From the NCBI GenBank assembly GCA_016858145.1, contig JAEHOE010000241.1, positions 1 to 64,000 of the forward strand: DNA of 64,000 bases, given 5' to 3'. The stretch's first letter is position 1. Every line of letters starts with the position of its first letter. This stretch comes from Edaphochlamys debaryana. Its lineage: Eukaryota; Chlorophyta; Chlorophyceae; Chlamydomonadales. The position numbers were made by a program, and so were the translations under genes. Of this stretch, positions 41,575 through 53,200 are shown piece by piece. The notes under the pieces were generated by a model. The model did no database searches and had not been told where the DNA came from. It saw only the letters and a program-made list of their open reading frames with translations.

Positions 41575-44500
41575 GCGGTGCCCCAGCAGAGCCCTCCCAG
41601 CAGCGCCCTCCCAGCGGCAGCGGCCAGGCAGCGCCCAGCGCCCGGCGGCAGCGTGCAGCGCACACCGGCAACGCCCAGCGACAGCGCCCTCGCCCGGCGG
41701 CAGCGCCCAGCGGCAGCGCCCAGTGGCAGCGCCCAGCAACGGCGCCCAGCGGCAACGCCCAGCGCCCAGCAACGGCGCCCAGCGGCAGCTCCGAGCTGCA
41801 GCGCCCAGGCAGGGCCTAGCGTCCAGCGGCCAGCGCCGGCAGTCCCGAAACCTAGCGCTCAAGTGGCACCCAGGCTCAGGGTCCAGCGGCAGCGCCCGGC
41901 GGCAGCGCCCAGCGGCAGCGCCCGGCGGCAGTGCCCAGCGGCAGCGCCCAGCGGCAGTTCCGAGCGGCAGCGCCCACGCAGGGCCTAGCGCCCAGCGGCC
42001 AGCGCCGGCACCCAGCGCTCAGGTGGCGCCTAGGCTCAGGGTCCCGTGGCAGTGCCCAGCGGCAACGCCCAGCGGCCTCGCCCAACGGAAGAGCCCAGCG
42101 GCACCGCCAAGCAGCACCGCCCAGCGGCCGTGGCCAGCGGCAGCGCCCAGCGCCCAGCAACGGCGCCCGGCGGCAGCTCCGAGCTGCAGCGCCACAACAA
42201 GGCCTAGCGCCCAGCGGCCAGCGCCGGCACCCAGCGCTCAGGTGGCGCCCAGGCTCAGGGTCCAGTGGTAGTGCCCAGCGGCAACGCCCAGCGGCCGCGC
42301 CCAGCGGCCGCGCCCAACGGCAGCGCCCAGTGGCAACGCACAGCAGCAGCGCCCAGCGGCAACGCACAGCGCCCAGCGACGGCGCCCAGCGGCAGTTCCG
42401 AGCGGCAGCGCCCACGGCAGGGCCTAGCGCCCGGCAGCCGGCGCCACCTCCTAGCGCTCAGGTGGCGCCCAGGCTCAGGGTCCAGTGGCAGTGCCCAGCG
42501 GCAACGCCCAGCGGCCGCGCCCAGCGGCCGCGCCCAACGGCAGCGCCCAGCGGCAACGCACAGCCGCAGCGCCCAGCGGAAAACGCACAGCGCCCAGTGA
42601 CGGCGCCCAGCGGCAGTTCCGAGCTGCAGCGCCCACGCAGGGCCTAGCGCCCAGCAGCCAGCGCCGGCACCTTGCGCTCAAGTGGCACCCAGGCTCAGGG
42701 TCCAGCGGCAGCGCCCGGCGGCAGCGCCCAGCGGCAGCGCCCAACGCCCAGCAACGGCGCCCAGCGGCAGCTCCGAGCTGCAGCGCCACAACAAGGCCTA
42801 GCGCCCAGCGGCCAGCGCCGGAACCTAGCGCTCAAGTGGCACCCAGGCTCAGGGTCCAGCGGCAGCGCCCGGCGGCAGCGCCCAGCGGCAGCGCCCGGCG
42901 GCAGTGCCCAGCGGCAGCGCCCAGCGGCAGTTCCGAGCGGCAGCGCCCACGCAGGGCCTAGCGCCCAGCGGCTAGCGCCGGCACCCAGCGCTCAGGTGGC
43001 GCCTAGGCTCAGGGTCCCGTGGCAGTGCCCAGCGGCAACGCCCAGCGGCCTCGCCCAACGGAAGAGCCCAGCGGCACCGCCAAGCAGCACCGCCCAGCGG
43101 CCGTGGCCAGCGGCAACGCCCAGCGCCCAGCAACGGCGCCCGGCGGCAGCTCCGAGCTGCAGCGCCACAACAAGGCCTAGCGCCCAGCGGCCAGCGCCGG
43201 CACCCAGCGCTCAGGTGGCGCCCAGGCTGAGGGTCCAGTGGTAGTGCCCAGCGGCAACGCCCAGCGGCCGCGCCCAGCGGCCGCGCCCAACGGCAGCGCC
43301 CAGCGGCAACGCACAGCGCCCAGTGACGGCGCCCAGCGGCAGTTCCGAGCGGCAGCGCCCACGGCAGGGCCTAGCGCCCGGCAGCCGGCGCCACCTCCTA
43401 GCGCTCAGGTGGCGCCCAGGCTCAGGGTCCAGTGGCAGTGCCCAGCGGCAACGCCCAGCGGCCGCGCCCAGCGGCCGCGCCCAACGGCAGCGCCCAGCGG
43501 CAACGCACAGCCGCAGCGCCCAGCGGCAACGCACAGCGCCCAGTGACGGCGCCCAGCGGCAGTTCCGAGCTGCAGCGCCCACGCAGGGCCTAGCGCCCAG
43601 CGGCCAGCGCCGGCACCTTGCGCTCAAGTGGCACCCAGGCTCAGGGTCCAGCGGCAGCGCCCGGCGGCAGCGCCCAGCGGCAGCGCCCAGCGGCAGCGCC
43701 CAGCGGCAGCGCCCGGCGGCAGCGGTTGGCGGCAGCCCTTGGCGGCAGCGCCAAGCAAGCAGCAGCGCCCAGCGGCCGTGGCCAGCGGCAACGTCCAGCG
43801 CTCAGCGACGGCGCCGAGCGGCAGTTCTGAGCTGCAGCGCCCACGCGGGGCCGAGCGCCCTGCGGCCGCGCCCAGCGGCCGCGCCCAGCGGCAACGCCCA
43901 GTGGCAGCGCCCAGCAGCCGCGCCCAGCGGCAACGTTCAGCGCACAACAACGGCGCCCAGCGGCAGCTCCAAGCTGCAGCGCCAAAGCCGGGCCTAGCGC
44001 CCAGCGGCCGCACCCAGCGGCAGCTCCCAACGGCAACGCCCAGCGGCCGCGCCCAGCGGCAGTGCCCAGCGGCCACGCCCAGAGGCCGCGCCCAGCGGCA
44101 GTCCTCAGTGGCAGCGCCCAGCGGCAGTCCTCAGTGGCAGCGCCCAGCGGCAACGCACAGCAGCAGCGCCCAGCGGCAACGCACAGCGCCCAGCGACGGC
44201 GCCCAGCGGCAGTTCCGAGCGGCAGCGCCCACGCAGGACCTAGCGCCCAGCAGCCGCGCCTAGTGGCAGTGCCCAGTGGCAACGCCCGGCAGCAACGCCC
44301 CGCGGCAACGCGCAGCGCCCATCGACGGCGCCCAGCGGCAGCTCCGAGCTGCTGCAGCGCCCAGGCAGGGCCTAGCGTCCAGCGGCCAGCGCCGGCAGTC
44401 CCGGAACCTAGCGCTCAAGTGGCACCCAGGCTCAGGGTCCAGCGGCAGCGCCCGGCGGCAGCGCCCAGCGGCAGTGCCCAACGCCCAGCAACGGCGCCCA

Positions 44501-44720
44501 GCGGCAGCTCCGAGCTGCAGCGCCCAGGCAGGGCCTACCACCCATCCAGCGGCCAGCGCCGGCACCTTGCGCTCAAGTGGCACCCAGGCTCAGGGTCCAG
44601 CGGCAGCGCCCGGCGGCAGCGCCCGGCGGCAGCGCCCAGCGGCAGCGCCCGGCGGCAGTGCCCAGCGGCAGCGCCCAGCGGCAGTTCCGAGCGGCAGCGC
44701 CCACGCAAGGCCTAGCGCCC
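41575..44720 (+). repeat. 3.2-kb minisatellite with higher-order structure
   Basis: Dense array of a 9-18-bp unit of the type GCGCCCAGCGGCA. Superimposed is a higher-order period marked by CAGGCTCAGGGTCC, which I see roughly every 160-220 bp at about 41,873, 42,031, 42,251, 42,471, 42,690, 42,848, 43,009, 43,222, 43,419, 43,641, 44,426 and 44,586. Another landmark is AGGGCCTAGCGCCCAGC. Most of the array is open in several frames on both strands because the base unit is a multiple of three, so the many long ORFs here are not evidence of a gene. Confidence 0.9.
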
Positions 44721-45494
44721 AGCGGCCAGGTTTGCGCCGCCTCCACTGCCTGCGCTCACTTTACGTCTGCCTTGACCATCGCGACGTTGCAGCAGCACGG
44801 TGCGGTCGTCGTTGTCATGGGCCCGATAAAGTGCAGCGTGTTGAGGCCTTCCTGACTGCTAAGGGCCGGCCGTGCGCCCTCCTCGCGGCATCTCTCGCTC
44901 CGGCTTGAAACCCCGTCCGCGTTCTGCCTGCAGGGCGACCAAGGCACAGCTGCTGGGCGTTGTCAAACGCCAGACAATGTTTTGCTTGCTATTTTCTTGA
45001 AAGCTGTAGACTCGTAGCTTGGAGGCCCGGGTTGGGACAAGTGACTGGGCGCTGGTATACTCCACAAGCAGGTGGGGGCGGTGGGGGGGCAGGCCGCGGC
45101 AGGCGAACCGTTACCTGGGGGGGCAGGCGAACCGTTACCTCTCGCCCTCAGCTGCTGCTGGCAAACCCCGCCACCTCGGCCGCTGTGGGGCGACGACGAG
45201 GAGGGAGCTGACGCCGGCGCCGCAAGCGCCTTGACGCTGCTGCACCGCGCGGTCCGCAGCCGGACTGCTGCACCACATTCTGGCAGGGGCAGTGCGGGGG
45301 GAGGAACCAGCCTCGACGGGAATGTCTGCTATCTGTGATGGCGGCCGACTGAGTAGGGCAAGGGGGTAGAGGCTGTGGCGAAGTAAGGCGGGAGGCGGAC
45401 GGGGCGGTGGGATGCCAGCCAGTTGACAATTGCGGATGCATGCCTCTCTGCCTGCACGGTCTGACGCGCGGCGCCTGCCTTGGCCCTCTCGCAG
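44721..45494. other. Region upstream of the small two-exon gene
   Basis: May contain its earlier exons. An acidic stretch (GDDEEGADAGAASALTLLH) near 45,185-45,245 is suggestive but unsupported by splice phase. A 30-bp direct duplication (GGCAGGCGAACCGTTACCT) lies at about 45,100-45,140. Confidence 0.35.
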
Positions 45495-45883
45495 CACCGC
45501 AAATGGCTGGGCGGCCGCCTCGTGACCTGGAGGCTGAGGTCGCCAAGGAGCGGAACCGCACCGCCGAGTATGACAGGCTCACCAAGCTGGAGCGGAAGCG
45601 CTGCCTCCTGGTAAGCGGGCGGAGTATGGATGGGCTGGGGTGGCTGGGGTGGGTGCCTGTGTGTGGCTCTGAGGCAACAGCGGCTTCGCTTCGCAGTGCT
45701 TGTGGCGGTAGGTTGCTTGTGGGGGCAGGGCGGAGGGGGGAAGCGGCCACGGTGGACTGGCCACGGGGGTGGGTCTGCTCAGGCAAATTACGGTTGCTTC
45801 CTGTTGCGCAGGTATTCGCAGTCGGCATGCTCATCTACGTCGGGACGTATAGGATGTTGGCGGCCCTTCGGCAAGCCCAGTAA
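45495..45883 (+). CDS. 3' exons of a small gene with coiled coil and C-terminal membrane helix
   Basis: Exons 45,495-45,610 and 45,812-45,883 join in phase across a GTAAGC...GCGCAG intron. They encode PRDLEAEVAKERNRTAEYDR, then a basic LTKLERKRC and a hydrophobic span LLVFAVGMLIYVGTYRMLAA ending LRQAQ and TAA. A charged helix followed by one membrane span at the extreme C-terminus is the layout of a tail-anchored protein. A TGTAA poly(A) signal lies at 46,109-46,113, 226 bp after the stop. The first exon starts in phase 1 after CTCTCGCAG, so earlier exons must exist; ATG at 45,504 is only a possible internal Met. I do not recognise the family. Confidence 0.5.
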
Positions 45884-46630
45884 ATCACCCCATAGACGTT
45901 TGACACCGTGGAGCGGATGCTGATCTGGGCGGTGGAGCTGGTCCCAGCTCGATGGGGGGCCAGGATGCAGGAGCTGCTGCCACTGTCGGCTCTGAACGAG
46001 TTGTTCGGGGGCAGGATGGGTGCCACCCAGCGAGGTAGACTCAGGAGACAAGTGTCTTTGGAATGTCGCGTTACAGGGTTGCGGCCAGCGGGTAGACGAG
46101 TCTTAGCTGTAAGTCCAAGGCAGACTTGCCGTCTCGTGCCCGCCTGCCTCGTGCCCCCACACTTGCACGCGGCCTTCCCCGCTTGGTCCTGGACGTGCAG
46201 CCATGTTGAAGCCCGGGCCCCGCGTGCCGTTGCCGCGACTGCAACCCCAGGCGCCGCCCGCAAGAAACCTCGTTAACTAGACAACGCCGCTCTTCTTGGA
46301 TTCCGGGGGTTCCTGTTCGCGGGGTCAGGGTCGGCTGCGCCCCCGGTCAGCGCCCCATCCCCCATGCGTGGCATCCCACCCGCCGTCAGCCTGCAGCCGG
46401 CCGCTGGGCGTGACTGGCAGCCGGACTGCCGCACCACCTTCTGGTGGGGGCGGTGAGGGCGCAGGCGTGCGCAGGGGTCGGAGGGCATAGCCTCCATGGA
46501 GTGCACTAGCAACAGGGCTATCTAGCACTACACGGAGCGGTATGCGCAGCAGATGTAGTCGGTGATGCGGCTGAGAACGGCTACGCTAGGTAGCCGGCAT
46601 GCTGTTGCTGTTGACGACGTCGAGCTGTGC
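45884..46630. other. 3' flank and intergenic region
   Basis: Contains the TGTAA at 46,109. A segment near 46,420-46,445 (GCAGCCGGACTGCCGCACCA) resembles 45,254-45,274. No coding frame is supported. Confidence 0.4.
46109..46113 (+). terminator. TGTAA poly(A) signal of the small two-exon gene
   Basis: TGTAA is the usual polyadenylation signal in Chlamydomonas and its relatives. It is the first clear one downstream of the stop at 45,883. Confidence 0.45.
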
Positions 46631-46633
46631 CGG

Positions 46634-46720
46634 GTACGTCTAGCAGGCTGACACAGGTCCTATGGGATACAGGCGCGAATAGCACTTTCCTGAGCCGCTT
46701 GAAGAAGCCCCCAGCCGTGA
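46634..46720 (+). pseudogene. Retropepsin-like fragment
   Basis: The frame through 46,642 reads LTQVLWDTGANSTFLSRLKK. The DTGAN(S)TFLS pattern is the active-site strand of retroviral-type aspartic proteases. Nothing else of a retroelement is visible within several hundred bases, so this is a small relic or a chance match. Confidence 0.35.
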
Positions 46721-47092
46721 AGCGTGCCAGTCCGCTATGGTCATCATGCGCGAGCGTGCACCTGCAGGCGGTGGAGGCGAAGACGACGAGTCAGCTGCAG
46801 GACCAGTCGAGCGTGAAGTGCGGCGTGTGCATATGCGAGCTGGGGTGTGGGGGAAAGAGCCCGGCTGCACCACGCACGCGGCTTGAAGGCTGAGCTCCGT
46901 GCTGCCGTACAAGGCGGGCGGAAGATGCCCCAGCCTGGGGCCCCCAGGAAGATACCCTCTCCCGATACGACGAGAGGGGAAGGGGGCCTCCGGCATACAT
47001 GTGTGTTCGACGGGTTTGTGGCTGTGGCGAAGGTGTACCTGTCGTGACAAACGGCACACGGTACGGTACGTACGGCTGCGTGCATTGCTTTC

Positions 47093-47097
47093 TTACA
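47093..47097 (-). terminator. TGTAA poly(A) signal of APC1
   Basis: Read on the minus strand, TGTAA lies 183 bp past the APC1 stop codon at 47,280-47,282. That is a normal 3' UTR length for this group. Confidence 0.6.
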
Positions 47098-47279
47098 CAG
47101 TGATACTGACACAGAAGCACTGTTCAGCGCATGCATGCACCCGCCCTGCACCGCCGTATCCAGACGTCCAGCACACAGCAGTATGCCGCCGTAGGCCCAT
47201 CCCCTCGACACAGGAAGCGCCCTTCCCACTCATCCCCCTCCCTTCCCACCCACCACCTGTGCGCCTCTCCCCCGCTACG

Positions 47280-50200
47280 CTACGCCAGCGGCAGGGCTGC
47301 CGCCAGCATGAGTAGTGCCTCCTGCGGCAGCCCCGGCAGCACCAGCGACAGCAGCGGCAGCACCGCCCACGACTGAACCGCCCCCGCCCCCGTCCCGAGC
47401 CCCGCACCTCCTCCTGCACCAGCACCCGCACCTCCCGCCGCCGCCGCCGCCAGCTCTCGCAGCTGCCGCCAGGCCGGCAGTGCCCGCAGCTGCGCCACCG
47501 CCGCCGCCACCGCCGACAGCGGCGGCAGCCCGTGCAGCGCCGCCACCGCCCCCAGCTCCGCCTGCAGAGCCGCCTCCGCCGCCGCCGCCGCAGCGCCCGA
47601 CGGCGCCGGGCCATCCGCCGCTGGTGGCAGCCGGGCGGCGGCGGAGGGGAGGGGCGAGGACGATAGGACCATGCGGCAAGCGCCTGCGCGGGGGAAAGGA
47701 ATGATGGCGTTGCAGGCTTTGTAGCACTGGGGCTTATAGTAGGCTTACGATACGCGCAAGGGTGGAATGCAAGGCCATGGTCTAGCTGGCATACGGAAGT
47801 CGCACTTGGCATCTTGGAAGGCAGCACAACCCCTCCATGTGCCCCGAGAGCCCCGGGCTCCGCACCTGGGCGGACTGCCTCGAAGTCCTCCGCCCGCAGC
47901 ATCCGCCCGCGGCTGGTGTACAGGCCCAGGGCGCTGCCCGGCCCCGGCCCCGCCGCCGCCGCCGCCGGCCCCGACCCAGCCTTGGCGGCTGCCAGGGCCG
48001 CCGCCGCTGGTGCGACCGCCGCCGCCGCCGCCGCGCCCGGCGGCGGAAGCAGGCCCAGCGGCCGCCAGCGGCGATGCTGTAGGACGCACCAGAGGCTGTC
48101 GAGGAACGCCGGCTGCAGCAGCGGCCGCCACAGCGCCTGCTCGTCCAGATCCGGCAGCGCGCCGCCGCCGTCGCCTGCCGCCGCGGTGGCGGCGGCCGCC
48201 GCCAGCGGCCCGCTGTAGTACGAACGAGCGAGCTGCAGCCCCCGGAGCGCCGCCGTCAGGGGCACTGCGGGCCCCGTCAGCAGGCTGCCGGGGTAGGCCG
48301 GAGCCATGGCGGCGGCGGCGGCAGCAGGGTCGACGGCACCGTCGACGGCAAGCCAGCCGGCGAAGCTGGCGGGGCCGCGGCCCGCCGCCGCCCGGTGGAC
48401 GAGGCAGTGCAGCTGTAGGTACAGCGGCAGCGCTACGGCCTTCTCGCCCGTGATGCATTCGTACAGGGCGCTGTAGCAGAAGCTCAACAGGTCGGCGCCG
48501 TGGCGGCGCCGCCAGCGCCGCTGCTGCCGCTGCCGCCGCCTCTGCGCCGCCGGCACCGGCGGCGCCGGCCAACCAGACCGCTGCAGCGTCCCGGGGCCCG
48601 GCGGCGGCGCCAGGCGCGCGAGGCCGCGGCGGAGGCCGCTGCTGACGGCGGCCGCCGACGTGGCTGCCACCTCCGCCGCCTCCGCCGCGTCCTCCGCCGC
48701 CTCTGCCGCCTCGGCCTCGACCTCGCAGGCCAACCACAAGTCCCTCATTGCCTGAATGAGCTGCGCAAAAGCCATGATCGAAGGATCCACGGAGAACGTT
48801 GCACACAGATGGACCAAGTCAAATCCGCCGCTGCCGCCACCGCCACCGCCGCCGTCGTCCGCGCCGCCGCCGCCAGCCTCGCCGCCGCCGTCGGCCGGGA
48901 CCTCCGCCGCGTCGGCGCCGTCGTCCTCGTCGTCGCTGCCGTACGGTGCCGTTTGAGCCGTCGCGCCCTTGCCAGCCGCCGCCGCGGCGGCGGCGCCACC
49001 GCTGCTACCAAGCCACTTGAGCTGCCGCCGGGCTCCGCCGGCCGCTGGGGACGCGGGTCTGTCCCCACCCACACCTGTACCCGCTTCCCCAGCGCCGACC
49101 GGCGAGAGGGGCTCTGCGAGGGCGCGACGGGCCCCGGGCTTGGACGGCGGCGGCCGCAGCAGGCCGCGATTGTGGAAGGCGCGAGACAGGAGCGAGCGGA
49201 TCCCGGATGGATCTTGCGAGTAGCTGAGCGAACCTGCCCGCTTCTTCACGAACAGAAGCAGCTGGCGGTAGACCGTCTCGAGCGCGCTGCCGCCGCCGCC
49301 GCCAGCGGGGGCGTAGGCGGCGGCGGCGGCGGCTGCGCCTGGCGGCGCCACGATGCCGCTGACGTCACCGCCGAGGGAGACGCTGCCGGTGGCGGCGCCG
49401 CCGGCGCCTCGCGGCACCGGAGTGGCGGCGTGCGCGGGCCCGTACGGCGTCTGGGGCGGCGGCGCCGCCAGCGGCGCAGCCGCCGACGGACCGGCGGTGG
49501 CGGCGGCGCCTGCGCCGGTGCCGTCGACGCCGGCGGCGCATCGGGAGGTCCAGTCCAGCTGCTGTGGCCAGTACCGGGGCCCGCGCACGCACAGGCCCAG
49601 CGTCTGGTGAGGCTCGGGCAGGAGCGCGGGTGCAACCCTTTCGTACGACAGTACGGCCGGGTTTGAGGGGTGTCGCGACGGCCCCGCCCCCGCGGCATGC
49701 CCAGCCCCAGTCCCATGCCCCGTCGCGGTAGCCGCCGCCGTGGCGGCCGCGGCGGCAGCGCGCGGTTTGCCGCCGGCGGCGGGGCCGTCGGCAGGCGGCG
49801 CGACGCCGCTGGTGTTGGCGGCGGCGGTCGTGGCAGCCGCCGCCGCGGGCGTTACGAGCCCGCCGCCGCCGCCGCCGCCTGTCCTCAGCAGCTGCGGGGG
49901 GCCCGGGGAGTCTCCCTCCAGGTGGAGCGCCTCCAGCATGGGAGGAGAGCCCGAGGCGGCGGAGGTGGCGGCGGCGGCAGGGGCAGGGGTGACGGCGCCG
50001 CCGCCGGCGGCGGTGGTGGTGGCGGCGGCTCCGGCGATGGCGGGGCGGAGCTGGCCGTCGGGCGTCCACGGCAGGTTGGCCCGGGTTGACGCCTGTGAAG
50101 GGGAGGGAAAGGGGGCGGGGGTAAGAGGTGGAAGAGAAGTAAGGGTGGTCACAGGCGTTCACTGCTCCACCCGTCGCCCGCGTCAGTCCCTCTCCCCATT

Positions 50201-53200
50201 GCCGCCCTGCACCCTAACCCACCCCTCCCCTCCCGCAGCGCCCTCACTGGTGCAAGGGGCCTCTCCCTATCACCCTCCTTGGACCCCTTGGGCCGCCTCC
50301 CCGCTTAGCCCTGTACTCAACCACCCCTGCACCCTACCCTACCCCTCACCCAGCGCCCTCACCCTCAGTACGGTTTCCTCAGCCACAGGCTCCAGCACTC
50401 CGCCCTCCGCCCCCGAACGCCGCCCGGCCCCGGCGCCGGCGCCCTCGCCGCCAGCTGCCGTGGGACGCACCACAACGGGCGGCTGAAGGGTCACCTGCGG
50501 ATGAACGGGAGAGAGGCCCAGGCGGGCTCAGGCGTGAGCGCCTGCGGGCCCAGGCAGCCAGCGGGCGGAGGACACAGGACCACCATGTGCCGTCAACCCC
50601 ACTGCCCCGCCCCATCACGCCTCCCCCCCCCGACCCCCCACCTGCAGCGGCACGTACACCAGCTGCTGGCTGTCCACGTCCACCCATACACACGTGCCTT
50701 TACCCCCCGCCCCCCCCGCCCCCCCACCTGCAGCGGCACGTACACCAGCTGCTGGCTGTCCACGTCCACCCATACACACGTGCCTTTACCCCCCGCCCCC
50801 CTCGACCCCCCACCTGCAGCGGCACGTACACCAGCTGCTGGCTGTCCACGTCCACCCATACACACGTGCCGTCACCCCCCCGCCCCCCCCCGCCCCCCTC
50901 GACCCCCCACCTGCAGCGGCACGTACACCAGCTGCTGGCTGTCCACGTCCACCGCCTCCACGCAGCGCCGCCGGGCCGCCAGCACGTACAGGTGGCGGAA
51001 GACCTGGGATGACAGGGGCGGAAGGCGTGGAAGGGGTGGAATAGGTCCTAGGTACATTATAAGAAATGGGCCGGGAGTGGAAGGCAAGACGAGCAAGGTT
51101 GCAATTGTGGACGCGACTCTCCCGAGGACGCCCTGCCAGACCCCGGGACCGCAACAAATCGCCTATAGGCGGCAGCAGGGCTCTCCCGTCCGCGCCGGGC
51201 CTCGAGAGCCCTGAGCACCCTGCCCCGCACCCGCGCCCCCCAGCCCCCTGCGCCCTTGCCTGCTTGTGCTGTGCACCGATAGCCCTCCCCGACTGCCACC
51301 CCCTCCCCTCGCCCGCGCCCCCAGCCCCTCCGCGCTCGCGGGTTCCAGGAGGCGGGTTCCCGCACACCGCAGGCGACGACATGTTGCGTGGCCCACCACT
51401 GCCACGCCGTAACAATGAGGCTCTTCGCCAAGTTGTGTTCTTCTAAACCCGGACTCGCCTGCAGGTGGCATCGGTTGTCTGTGGGCGTGTGGGGCAGCAC
51501 CGGGAAGAGCGCCGCCAGCAGTGCCGCCACGGCCGAGTTGGTGGTGGAGAAGGTGTGGGTGCCTGGGGGGGTGGTTGGGTGGGGTGGGGGGAGGAGGGGG
51601 AGGCCGGGTAGCGTTTGGCTGTCGAAGGGGGTCGCTGGAGGGGTGGGGGTTGGAGGGGGTATTTTTTCGAGCGGGAAACGATAAGGTGGGGGTTGGAGGG
51701 GGGTGGAGGGTGGGGTGGAGGGAGAGGGGCTGGAGCTGTTGATGGCGTGTCCTCCACGCAGCAACGGCAACAGCAGGCCGGGGAGCCGGGCCGACGCCTT
51801 GGCCCCCAACACCAGCGTCGCTCCGGCAGCCGCCGACGCCGCCAGGCAAACCAACCTAGGCCTGTCCCCTTCAACCCCCCCTCCCCGCTCATTCGCCCCC
51901 CCACCTGCGCCCAGGAACAGGGGGGCTGCGATCGGGGCCACCGCCTGTGGGCCACCCCCTCACCCCGCCCTCCCCCCTCCCTTTTGCAATCCCCACCTGC
52001 CCCCAGGAACAGGAACCCCAGCGCCAGGCTGACTGCGCAGTGCGCTCCGTAGCCCACCCCCAGGGGCGCCAGCACGTGGTGTTGGGAGGGGTGGCGCCGC
52101 GAGGAGAGGGACTGGAGCAGGTGGAACGTGGGCAGGTGGCCTGGGGGTTGGGGGGTGGGTGGGGGGGGGAGGAAGGGGGGTTTTGGTGGGGGGGGAGCAG
52201 GAAGGTGGGGAGCAGGTAGAACGTGGGCAGGTGGCCTGCGGGGTCGGGTGGGTGGGTGGGTGGGTGAGTGGAGGTTGGGGGGAAAGGACGTTTGTTTGAG
52301 GTTCATAGGCAGACCGACAGACAGCACAGGCCCGGTCCCGCACCGCATCGTACCGCACGCTTGTCTCCCCCCATCCCATGTCACTGCTTGGTGGCACGTG
52401 AGTCGTCGTCCAGCCCACGGCGCCTCACCCGTCCCCGCCATGACCTGCCCGTCCCGCTGCCCCCCCCGTACCCAAACCGGGCGCCCTCACCCCCTCCCCG
52501 CCATGACGACCCAGCCCTGTCCCGCATCGCCCTGTCCCGCACGGCTTGCTTGTGCCAGCCAACAGTTCCGCCACCCGCCCGCAGTGCGTATCTGATGCCT
52601 CACCCGTCCCCGCCATGACGCAAGACAGCGCCAGCACCGCCACTGAGAGGGCCCCCTCCACCGGGGCCCGGTCCAGGCGCCCGACCGCCCCCGCGCCGCC
52701 GCCCGCGACCTGCGAGGGCGACCGGGATACAGAGGGCGGGAGGCGGGGGGAGGGGTGGTCGTTTGACGAATTGCGCGAACCGAAGCCAAAGAGAAGGGCG
52801 GGGGGAGGGGATGAGGGGGTTGAGATCGGACAGGGGCGAGAGGAGGAGCAGGAGAGGTGGGAAGGAGAGGAGAGGAAGAGCGGGAGGGGCCCAGAGCCGG
52901 AGAGGCACCGTTTAAGGCACAGGGGGCGGGGATGAGTGGGTTGGGAGAGAGGAGAGGTTAGGAGGCACCAGGGAGCACAGGGCCAGAGCCGGGCAGGCGC
53001 CAAGCGAGAGGGGACTGAGCAGGCCGCCGTTGCACGCATCCCCCCCAACCCGCCCTCGCCTCGCCTCGGCCCACGCCTTCCCAAGTTCCCCCCCTCCTCA
53101 ATCGCCAACCAACCCAGCCTACTGTCCCCACCGCCTCGTCCCCCATGCCCCGCCCCCACCTGCCCCGCCCCAGTGGCCGCCGCCGCCCCCCCTCCCGCGC

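Noticed and set aside
41540..44908. Many long ORFs on both strands (Arg/Pro/Ala/Gln or Cys/Arg/Trp/Ala repeats)
   Set aside because: They follow from a minisatellite whose unit is a multiple of three and lacks stops in several frames. There is no start context, splice pattern or non-repeat sequence.
48500..49666. 388-codon plus-strand ORF opposite APC1 (likewise 36,992-38,041 opposite the duplicate)
   Set aside because: Arg-rich antisense shadow produced by GCC/GGC codon bias on the APC1 strand.
51740..51930. Possible extra APC1 exon (AASAAAGATLVLGAKASARL)
   Set aside because: The family sequence runs directly from FLFLGAG to THTFSTTNSAVAA, which splices in phase without it. Left as intron that includes an exon-edge echo.
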